Below the pieces are notes generated by a model. It was given only the letters and a program-made list of their open reading frames with translations. It did not search any database and was not told where the DNA came from. A stretch of DNA of 64,000 bases, taken from assembly GCA_947095535.1 (NCBI GenBank), contig OX352772.1:47077445-47141444 (forward strand), written 5' to 3'. Source of the DNA: Poecilobothrus nobilitatus. Lineage: Eukaryota; Arthropoda; Insecta; Diptera; Dolichopodidae. Below are positions 11,101 through 23,500 of this stretch, piece by piece (the first letter of the stretch is position 1; each line of letters opens with the position of its first letter). The translations under genes were made by a program, and so were the position numbers.

Positions 11101-14100
11101 AAAGATTTAAAATAATTTTTCATACTAACAAAAAGTAATTTATAATATTTTAATTTTTACTTAATTTTACTACATATTAATTTTTACCTTACTATTTTCC
11201 AATTTTTCTGTTTTTTTAAAAAAAAAAATGTTCATTTTCTTTAATTTGTTTTTTAATTCATTTAATTAAATTTTATTCTAACATTTTAAAATTTAAAAAA
11301 TTAAAAGTTTTCCCCCGGATATTTTTGTTTGAAAAAAAATTGATAAAAAGCAATATGGTGATTGATGCTTTTTAATTAAACTTTTTAAATAAACTTTTTA
11401 AATAACTTAGAAAATCCTGTACCGTGAATAGAAAATTCTAATATTAAACTCGTTATTACAAATTCCAAATCCTTAAAGTATGCAAAATTTTGTAAATTAT
11501 TATAATAAATTTATTTATAATTATATATTAGGTACCTATTCATATTTAATTGAAATCATAAATAAATTTACTTTTTAAGTTTCATTTACCAAGAAAAAAT
11601 GGCTAGTTTAAATAATTAAAGTGAAAAATAGGCGGAAACCTTAAAGTAAAACACTTAATCGCATGCGCAAGAATTTCCAACTCAGTAAACTGAACGTATA
11701 TGTATTTAAAATTAATTAATTTTAAACTTTACCATAGATAGTAATTAGCATATTTTTCAAAAAACAATTGAAAACTTTGGTTATTATTAGGTTCCCTTTT
11801 TCCATCCTCCCGCCTGTTTACACTTTTGCACTATAACAATATACGGTATTATACCGTTATACAATCACACTTTTACACACAAATTAGAGCAATCAAAAAT
11901 TAACCATGTATAGATCTCTTAAATGCTAATTTTCATGGAAAAAATTTCATCGGACATATTTCAAATGTCATATATCCATAAGAATTTTAGTAGTGTGCCG
12001 CCGATATTTTTTTCCATGAAAATTAGCCTTTTAAGATATTTGTTAGAGCATAGGCAGAAGATACAAAAACACTACTTGTGTGACAGAAAAAAAAAACACA
12101 AAAATATCGAACGAATTAACCATAAAATTGTACAAGCGTTTAGAAAATATAGGAAATATGCCATAAAATCAGATGAAATTTCAAGCTCACTGAAGTTAAA
12201 TTTTCTATAATTATCTCCGATATTTTTAACACATACGTAAAAAATGTGTATGCGGGTTCGATTCCCGGCTGGGTACAATAATTATAATATAAAAAAAAAA
12301 AAAATATTCATATATCGCAATATATAAATCTTTATATATCATAATATCTCGTACACCCCACATTCCTATCAGGAAACAGGCGTTATAGCTATTTGGCACA
12401 TTTATGTACCACGGTACCTGAATATAAATAAATAAAAAAAAAAAAATGGGCACACTACTAATATTCTTATGGATACATATGACATTTGAATTCACTATTT
12501 TTCTCCCTCTTTCCTATTGGTAGTATTAAGTAAAGTTTACTCTTTCTAAATATCCGATAACGGATGAAATTGTTTTGATGAAAATTAGCCTTAAAACAAC
12601 TTGTAAAAGAACTTTTTTTTTGTAGCCCCATCCGTTACAGAACTACAATATTTCAGATTTCTATAAGTCAGATTTTGCATAATATTTCTTTCAATCTAAA
12701 AACACCAAATAAAAGGACATTTGCTTAACTTTGTAAATTGATATCAAAATTATACAATTTTATTTTGCAGTTTAGTATTTAAATTTACCGTTATCTGAAA
12801 TCAGAATTTTAAAAGATTTTGCTTCATTTATAACTCCAGCATGCTTTCAATTAAAATAAAATCTTGAAATTTTGAGTAAAGAAAGAACAAAAGGTTATAA
12901 TCACATAATCTTTTTGTATCTCCTAATGTTATATACACACTAAATTATATTATTTTTATAGACATCTGTAATTTAGGCACCTATAAAATTTGTTCAAAGT
13001 AAAACGCAAAAATTAAACATCCAACATTACATTTGTATATGTTTTAATCCTTTTTTTTTAAGTATATATAAGATTTTGTTAAAATTGAAGATGTGCATCT
13101 GCACTGTAATGTGTTAAATATTTTTTCCTAATTTTATCATATTATAAATTTTTGTGTACGGTAGCCATACTCCAAATTGTTTTTATTGTCTTTAGAAAAA
13201 CGTACACTTTTAAAAGCCTTCGGTTTTTCATTTTACCTTGTTTTTAAAAAGCTTTACTAAAATATATTTTTTACTAGTATTTAAAATCTAATATAAAATC
13301 TGTCTTAATTGGACTCAGGATAACTCAATTTGGGCACAATATAAAAATCATATTCATATACATATGTACAATCAAAAAGAAATAGATACTGTTTTTAATA
13401 AGGAAAAAAAACCACCTAATAAAAAAAGGATTGTGTTAATATAAAATTTAGTTAAATGTTTGCAATTCTGATTTGAATGGTTAAAATTTCCAATCATAAA
13501 TCATCTTATTTGTAATCTTATTTTTTATTCATATCGTATGCTTTATTCGTATCCTTTGATGGAATAGCCATCCAAATACTAGATCTGTCAATAACAGAGC
13601 CAAATCATAATTTTAGACCTTTTACATGATTTTTTTGTAATTCAATGAATCATCTGTAAAAATATAAATTTATAAGCTCTTAACTTATACTGCTAAAATA
13701 TACAAAATATATACATATATATATTATATATATAAATTTAAACATAAAATATTAAATATTTTCAGTCCAAAAAAGCCACCATTCACATATACTGAATTAA
13801 TTGAATATGCATTAGAGGAGAGAGGTGAATTGACTGTGTCAGGAATTTATCAATGGATTTCGTAAGTATTCTATAAATTTTCTTTTATTTGTTTTTTTTT
13901 TTTTTTTTTTTTTTAAACTATTTTATAATAATTTTAATATTATTTTCTTTAACACGGATTTTAATTTTGTTTTTTTTTTTTTCTATAATATATAAAAACT
14001 ATTTTCAATTAGATGTAAAATTATTTTATTATAATCTTTTTAAAATCTTTTAATCTTTGATCAATTTTTACAACTAAAAACAAGAATTTTAAAAAAAAAT

Positions 14101-17100
14101 TTTTTTTTTTTTTTTTTGTAAAAATAACTTAAAAAAGTAGGTGATAAAAAATTGAAAGTATTTTGTATTTTATTAAAAGTTTTCCCTTATATTTCACATA
14201 TGTTATATATGGTATATGTATATATATTATATATGTATGTTAAAAATTCTCATATATAAGAATATGTTTGTACGTTTATGTATATCTATTTATTTAATTC
14301 AAAAAATTGTAAAAATCAATTTTAATATAAACGTATATTTGCACATTATAATGTAATTATGTATATGTATATTTTATATATACATACATATTATATATAT
14401 GAAAGGATTTATTCTTTCGGCCTCTAAAAATGCAATTCTAAAGATTCTAATAATATGTAAAGTTTTATAACTTTATTTGTTTTGTTTTTTAATTTAAGGA
14501 ATTAAAAGAATTTTTCTGTCTGGTTGTTAAAGATATTGTTTTGATAACAAAAAAAAAAAAAAAAAACAAAAAAAAAATAAATAAATATACCTACAAAATA
14601 ATAAAAAAAAAAAAAAATTCCATACATGTTGATATTTGTTTATAAAAAAAAAAAAAGGAAGAAATTACATATTTATAGAATGTTTTTACCGAATTCAAAA
14701 CAAAAACAAAATGGATTCCTTAACCTTAGAAATTTTTTATTTTTTTTTTTTCTTCAATAAATAAATAAATAAAAAAAAAAAATCAAATTAACAATATTTA
14801 ATACAATTATTATTAGTATTATTATTATTGTAAGTTAAATTTTCTTTGAAGTAATAATTCTAAATTGTTTTTAAACATTTAGGAAAATTTTATTTATTTT
14901 TTTTTTTCCATTTTTTTTCTTTTTCTATCCATGTTGCTTTTAAATGAAAAAATGATTTCTTATCTCTTTCTAAAAAAATGGTTTTAGTGCCTAAAAAACA
15001 AAAACGGAAAACATGGAAAATCCCAATCAAGTTTTCTTTTTTTGGTTTTTCGAAACATATACATTTAAAATAAAAGAAATACACGCACGTTTTTATGTAT
15101 ATATATACAAATGGAAGTAAATATATATATGTATATTGTACAAAAAAAATTGTATCATAACTGTTAAATATCAATAATCCGTTCCTGGTACCGTTATACC
15201 GCAAAAGTATTAAAGTATTCTTTTTTTTTTTTGTTATATTTTTTTATTTTTATTTTATGCCATTTTAAAAAATAACTACTTACAAAATACATACTATGTA
15301 TATATATTTTGATTATGATTTCTAATTGAACATACACACATTCATGTATTTAAATATGATTTTGTGTATACATATAATATGTACATACTTAAATATACAT
15401 ATAGAGTATAGGTAGTATATGCATTTTTTTTGTTTTTTTTTTTTTTTGGAAGATTTTGAAAATTTATTAAGTTTCCTAAGAATTTTCTTTTTTTTTTGTA
15501 TAGTCTTATAAAAGTTCAAAATTTGCATAATTTTCTTATTTTTTGTTGTTATTGTGTTTTTTTTTTTTTTTTTTATAAAGCTTTTTATTATTAAAATATG
15601 AACTCGTAGAATTTTTTTTACATAAAAAAACAAAAGCAAAAAACAAAACTTCCGTAAGTTTTATATATAAATACGTACATGGTGTATTTAAAAAAAAAAA
15701 CTTTATATTGAAAATTTAAAAATATAAAAATAATAAATTGAATATTAAATTAAAATTTTTTTTAATTGGTAACCTGTAATTAAATGAAATTAAATAGAAC
15801 TTTTATTAATTATTAATGTTATAAGAAAGTTTAGTTTTCTTTTTTTTTTAAATAATCTAAAATAATGTGGCATAAAAAAAAATTTAACAATGTTAAAAAT
15901 GGCGCGCAAATAAAGAAGGAAAATTTACCTAATATAGAATAAAAGAAATTTTAAATTTAAAACGAGGAAGATTGCAGTAGAGTATAGACTGTGTCTCAAC
16001 CCATATGAGCGTAATATATACTGATTTTATAAAATTTGATCATCTTTTACAAAATTTCAGATGTTTTAGTACCGCCGTTAAGTACCAAGATATATTTATG
16101 TAAGTTTTTGGAATTGTATGACAGTTAACCGGAGCTGTTGCACCAGCACAACTAAATTTTACAGAAATTACTACTCTGAAACTTTATCGTCTTTTGTAAG
16201 ATTTTAGATGTTTATAGCTTCATTAACTTTCAAGATGTGCAAGCTACCTGAATCTGTTGCTCTATAGCATAACCAAATTTTACAGAAGTTATTGCCAAAA
16301 AATTTGATCATCATTTGTAAAATGTCAGATGCCGCCTTGCTTCATTAGGTTCCAAGAGGCGCAAGTAGTCTGAACCTGCTGCTCTAAACCAACCAAATTT
16401 TACAAAAGTTATTGGCATATGTAACTCGACACGTCTTCGCAGGCACCTAGCTTCAATAGACACTGAGTTATTTTTATTTAAGAAGAGAAATTGTATGGCA
16501 ACTACCCGAAACTGTCGCACCAGCGCAACCAAATGTTACAGATATTGTTGGCCTGTAACGCGACACCATTTAGCAAAATTTCAGATACCTAACTTCAATC
16601 GATACTGAGTTATTTTGATATAAAAAAAGAAGTTGTATGACAACTACTCGAACCCGGCGGTCGAAAATGCTGCATTTAAATAGCGAAACTCACAATTTTG
16701 CAAAAGTGACGTAAAAAAATTTCAGCCTTCTAGCTCCTTTATTTTTTGAATTATCGTGCGGGCAGACGGGTAGGCGGACGTACATGGCTTAATCGATTCA
16801 GAATTCGATTCTGAGCCGATCCATACCTTTGACACTATATCTAACTCCTTTAAGGGGTCACAAACATAATGGCAAATTTATTATACACTTGAATTGAAAG
16901 CAGAACAAAATTACAACATTTAAAAATTTTTTTTTAAATATTGGAATAATTTTGTAAGTATATTAAAATTTTAGCCTATATATTAACAAAAATACAACTG
17001 TCAAGGGGTATTGTTCTTTTCTATATTAAAATGCATGCAAGGAGATAAATATAATAAATCTAAAAAAATTCAAAATAATTAATATTTATTTATACATGCT

Positions 17101-20100
17101 CGTATAAACAATGAGACAAGAAATGGTTAGTGGGCTTATCGTTGATGTCCATTGAAAGCGGCCATCCTTTGAATTATGATAACTCAATCAAAGATTTTTC
17201 GGAACTTAAGATGCAAAGGATGTCATTAATAAATTAAATTTGTACAATAATCGGAAAATATAGTCAATCAAAAGTTATGTTATATACAAGAAGTTTGCTT
17301 TAAGCTTTTAAAATGTGGCTAAACCGTAAAATACTATAAAAATAGCATAAATCGACAGCGTCTCTGATACCGAAATATTAAGAAGGATAAACAAAAATCT
17401 TCAGTTGTTACTAAATATAAAAAGAAAAAAAAGGCGATATATTTTGGTGACATTATAAGAAACTCTAAATACCCATTATTACAACTCATAATTTAAAACA
17501 AAATCCATTATGGGCGCTGTATAGTAAGAAAGCAAAATTCATGGCTGAAAAACATTAAAGAATGGACCAACGTATATTTGGTGAATAAATTATTTAACAA
17601 GGCGAAAGATAAAACAAAATTATGCTAATATTTCAAAAATATCAAATCAATTAATACTAATTTTATAATTAAAAAGCCTGTAAAACCAAAGGTTTTTAAA
17701 GGTGGACATTTTCCAGAAAACAATGAAAGCAGATTATAAAAATTTTTCTTAGAATTTTATATACGTATAAGAAAAAAATGTGAACTATCAAGAGAAACTT
17801 TCCACAATTTAAAGGAAATTCTATATATGTAATTAGGAAAAACTGTCAACACATAAATAAAATATCGCAACTTTAATTTTTACGTTTTACTTCGTTAAAG
17901 TTTGTTTAACAAGTGTTTAAATCTCTTAAATAGGGAGGGATTATCGTGGGAGGAAAATTGTTATTGTTTGGCGCAATTATCTTAAGCGAAATTCGAAATA
18001 TACATATTATATAAAATATATCTTTTTCCAACTTTAAGAATATGTAGCTCCGTAATGAGTGGGGCCACATAAAAAAGTTGTTCCGCAACCTTAATTTATT
18101 TAAGAGATCTGTGTGTATATGGTTAAAATTTTATTGTTCTATCATGGTGTAGAATTATTGTAAAGAAACGGACGAACGGACACTAATACAATAAATTTTT
18201 TAAAAATCATCGTTGCATATGTGGCAACGAGTCAAAATGTGCAGTTGAAAAGGTGGAATTTATTAATATGTTGGCATAATAGGCTTATCTTGGGAGACTA
18301 TAGGAATACCAATTATCTTTTCTAAAATTTCTAAAATTATAACTAATTCACTATTTCCTTGTTATTATACTCTACACCTAACGTATAGAGTATATTAACT
18401 TTGGTATGGTGTTTGTTAACACCAAAAGGAAGCCAGTTAGATATGGACATGTATATATATTCTTAATCAGTATCACCTCCTGAGTCGATTTAACGATGTC
18501 CGTCCATTCGTCCGTTCGTTCGCACTATAACTCAAAAACTAATAAAGCTATCTTAATGAAATTTATATAGTAGGTTATTACTTACGAAAGAAAGGCGGGG
18601 ATTGCATCGGGGCAAAATCGGTCCATGGGTTCGAATTTCGGAAGCTTCCGAACGAGTTCCAGAGCAAACGAGATTTTCTCTAAAACCAACAAAGATAGAA
18701 CCTTTAAACTTGATACAATGATATTACTTTATGTTTCATTTATGTCTCTAAAATGTGATAGGATTTGGGCCATGGGTTCGGATTTTGGAAGCTTCCGAAC
18801 AAGTCCCAGAGCAAACGAGAATATCTCCAAAAAAAAACAAAGATACAACCTTTAAATTTGGTACAATGGTGTTCTGTCATGTTTTCTTTGTGTCTCTGAA
18901 ACTTGAAAGGATTTGGTACATGGATGCGGATTGTAAAAGTTTCCGAACGACCTTCAGAGCAAACGAGTTTATTTTTAAAAACCAATGAAGATATAATCTT
19001 TATATTTGGTATAAATGTGTTCTGTTATGTTTCTTTTTCTTTAAAATTGAAAACTGACATTTGAGATGTGGACAATGTGTTGGGATTTCGGACACAATTT
19101 TACTTAGCAAATTACACATCAATATACCGTCAATATTTTATTCTTATTTTAGATTAGAATCGATATAATATCTAACATATAAAACTGTTTCATTTTTGTG
19201 TTTGATGCTTATAAAAGATGCTATACTTATAGACCGTATATAAGATAAGATATATAAAATTTGGACGAAATACATACATATTAGAAGTATTGTCGGAAAA
19301 TGTGAATTTAAGTAGTCGTTGTAGAATGAATAAAGAAATTATCGGATTGTTGAAGTCCAATTTTATTAAAGTCTCCAAAATAATTTATTAGATTTCATTT
19401 TAAAAGTATATATTGCTTATTTTTCAAGTTTGCAAAATTTAATACTGGCTTATATCCTATGACCTGTCCTGCCGTATTATAAAATCATAAATTAAATGGT
19501 CAATTTAATGGCATTTTTTTTTTATTTTGCATCATTTTCAGAAGATTTAAATCCTTTTTTTTCATATTTTTTTGTAACAAATTACAACCAATTTAAACAA
19601 AAAATACAAAAAAAAAATTATAAAAATTAAATTGTAATAAAAACTAAAAAAAAAATTAAAAATATGTAATAAAAGCAATAATTAGTTTCTTAATGAATAA
19701 TTTAGAATCAATAAAGTACTTTTTTTTACAAAGTAAATAAATAAATAAATAAATTCAACTTATATAATGTTGAATTAAAAGAAATCCATTATTATTTAAC
19801 CATTCAAAGATAACTTAAAAATTTGAATTACAATAGTTACAGTTAAACATTTCACTTTAAACGTCATCATTTCCTGTCAATATAAAAATCTTTCATCAAT
19901 GGAATTAAAGAAAGAATTAAAAATTAACATAGAACACATGTAATTGCGTGCAATGTACCTGTAAAAAAAATTAAAACAAAAATTTTGTAAATGTTCATCA
20001 CAAACATTCATTCATTATATATAATGTATGTGTATATGTCTATATGATATTATATATTCATTTACATTCTTATGTACATAATGTATTATGTTCTTTAATA

Positions 20101-20482
20101 TAACCTAATTCAATATTTTACCTGTTCATTGTTTTCCTTTTTTATTTAACTTTTCTAAAGATTTTTATTATTATTTTTTATTTTATCATTAAATGCCATA
20201 AAACCACCCACCACATATATAAATATTGACAGGGTTGCACATGTTCACCCTTTAAATTGACAGTAAAGTAAATTAACTAACTGTATATGCACATGCTAAA
20301 TTACAAATATATTGTCAATGTACATACATAAATATATAATAAGGGAATACAGAATATATATGTAATATATTGATATATAATTTATAAATTATCTAGTTTA
20401 CCGTTTCAATTAATTGCTTTTGTCGTCCCATTCAATATTAAAGGATAATATTATTTACTAAAATTTATATAGAAATATGTAT

Positions 20483-20514
<32 letters not shown>

Positions 20515-23500
20515 ATCTATCCTTATGCAAATATAAATTTGAGAAATCATTTGCCACGTGACGATCTTTAAATGCACCTTTTACACGGTTGATTGCGTTT
20601 ACATTAAAACATTTTTTTTTGTTGCATTAGTTGGACTTGCGTTTCATTGCGGATCAATGTTACTTTTAGACAGATGTTTTTGTCCTAGATTAATATTCAT
20701 AATCGTGAAACATTTGTCAAGTTCACATATACATTCTGTTTTTGTAAAAATTATATGATAAATTAATCTTCTCTTGCTTTTTTTTTTGATTCGGTGCTAA
20801 GGTTTTACTTTTTTTAGTCAAATATGAATAATAAATAACTTAGTGGAAAAATTAGAGCTTTACACGGGTTCTTTATCTTAATATGTTAGTTAAGAAAATA
20901 TTAAAGAGTTGTAAAAGAAATTAAAAAAAACACAATCAACAGGTTCTCAAGTAAAAAAAAAGAAAAACAATAATCATGGATTATTGTAATGTAATGAATA
21001 AGCCTTGTAAAAAACTTATTCTTGGAGGAATTCATGGAGGAATCTCTAACGAAAAAAACAGGTTGAAAAAATCATTGAAGATATACACGACTCAAAGAAG
21101 ATTTTTTGACATAATTGAAATGATTTAAAAATACTGGAAATTGAAATAGTTTGACGAAAAAATTGGAATCATATAAAGTATAGGAGTAGAATCTGTTATA
21201 ATATAGTATAGTGATTACAAATTTCCAAAGCTATTTGTTTTATTTATTTTTTAGCTATGGATTTTTACCTTATCTTTCAAAGACATCAAAAATATCCTCT
21301 AGTCTGATTCTTACTAACTAAATCCATGTTCCCTTTATCCAATTTAATAAAAGCCAAAATATAGGTGCTATGCAATATATTGGTTAGGGAGCGGAGATAT
21401 GAAAAGAAACGACAGGGATGCAGAAACTTTGAATTGGGGAATAGGACTGTAAGAGAATAATAAATCAGCCTATTACTATTTTGGTAATAGTGGCGAAGCG
21501 ATCAACAGTTATACAACATTTAGTAGTACATAATACCCTTTCTACAGGTGGTAATAATTGAAGGCAGCTCAAATGTAACAGCTATTATTATTAATATTAA
21601 TTATTATTATTATTTTCTACAAAGACAAAATCAGCAGCCAGTTACAACATTCATGTATAGGTATATCAGCTTCTTGCAGTATAATATATAGTAAAAGCAA
21701 CTTTATGTTATTTTGTACTTAAGACTTCAAAAAAATTTTTTAAAACTTAAATAGCGATATATTTTTTTCTTCATATCCACTTTATTAAAAAATGCACCAT
21801 CAATACATTTGCGACTTCGGCTGATATCATTTTATATATATGCAAGACTAACTAAAAAAATATCTCCGTATAGTATTTATTATATCCACTATCCTATTTA
21901 AGTTATGGTATTTTTACTTCCACAGTTTTCCTAAAATTGCCATCTAGGACAGGCATTCAATTTTGAAGAAATAAATAATTAATTTTGCAATAAATCAAAT
22001 TTATTTAATTCATTCTCAAATTTTTGATATTTCAAATTTGAGTAAGTCGGTACGAATGATTCTAATCAACTTATCTATCATTAAATAAATTAAAATTGGG
22101 GACATCGTGAGAATTTTTATACCTGACTGCATGATAATTTTAAATTTATATCAAATTATTGATGCCCGATGTTGCGTGGTCATTCAGCTTGAACATAAAA
22201 TTACTGTCTATATGGTATTTATATGAAATTGATCAGAGCAATATTGTATAATGCAGTATGAAAAGGGAGAATTATGTATATGTATTTATTGGTTTATATG
22301 CATTTTTGATCAGATGTTTCAGATGTTTTTTTTTATAATGTCAATGATATCATTTTAAAAAAAACATAATATTTATGTTAATTAGTAATATAAATTTTTT
22401 TATACTAAAATTACGGTATTGAACAATAAGTGGCACTATTAAAACACGAATTTTAAAATAAAAATTTTTCAAAGAGAGTGATTTAAAAAATCATTCAATG
22501 TTTCTAATGTGATTAAGCAAACCTAAACCTAGAAGTATTGTTTTACTGTAGGTATTATTTGGACGTAACAGCATGCATATTATTAGACGTTTTTTATTAA
22601 GACTTTTTTTTTTTTGCTATGTTATGAACTTGTCCTTTTAGTGGGTTTTTCAACAAAAATTTTTTTTATAAAGCAGTAAATGGTTACAGTTCCTTGTTAG
22701 TTTCTAGTCTTCTCTTCTGATTTCAGTTTCCTTCAGGATAATTTTTTTTTCATACTTATACTATGGAATATTTTCATTTTGTGTCTTTCAAAATTCATGA
22801 AATGGTCTGTGATGAAATCATCTAAAAAGTATTGCTTAATTCGCCAGACCTTTTATACATATTGCTGAAGCTTCAAGCGTTTCTATAAATATCTATTTTA
22901 TGAAATGTCAGATCTCCCGAATAGTCCGAAAAACAATTACCGAATAAGATTTCTTAATCTTACTAGAAAAATAAGACTTACATATACATATACCTATGTA
23001 TACTTACTTATACATATTTCTATAAACATTAATATTGTATTTTAATGTATAATAATAGTAAAAACAAAATTTAATTGATTGTTATATTTCATTAAATAGT
23101 TCCGAGCAGGACTCTGTAAAATAACCTTAAATAGAAAATTTAAAACACAATTTTTTGGTCTGATTAAAAATTTTCCCAATTTACAAGCCATCATATATGT
23201 ACACCAAAAATAGTATGTTAACATATTTCTTTCTTTACAAGAGGCGGTTTTGTATTGAAATTTTCCTTTTATATGAATCGAAATCAAATTTATCTTCATC
23301 AGTGTTTAGAGAAAATTTTGAAAAAGATTTTCGAGGCTTCAAAAAGTCTATATAGAAACGTAAGAAATAAAACGTAAATAAAAAGTTTTAGTTGAAGCTG
23401 ATAACTCTACAGTGTAAATTTATAAATTTAATGGGTTAATAATGATTTAAATATTAAATAAATATATGTACAAGAAAACAATTGTTAAATTTATCCAAAC

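Larger units (their letters stand above)
8551..13765. other. Forkhead intron (5.2 kb)
   Basis: GT-AG intron between the Q-rich exon and the first forkhead-domain exon. It holds a GC-rich 115-bp island (9821-9935), a foldback-like element (10450-10704) and a DINE-like repeat interrupted by a TTAA-flanked MITE (11797-13262). No extra exon is recognised. Confidence 0.7.

Noticed and set aside
12225..12275. Possible tRNA gene around GGGTTCGATTCCC
   Set aside because: Only box B is present; no box A or acceptor stem, and it is inside a MITE.
14890..15639. Minus-strand frames rich in K, F, I, Y
   Set aside because: Low-complexity poly(A)/poly(T) translation.
18625..18988. Open frames on both strands near 18.7 kb
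   Set aside because: Same tandem unit as above in inverted orientation; not a gene.
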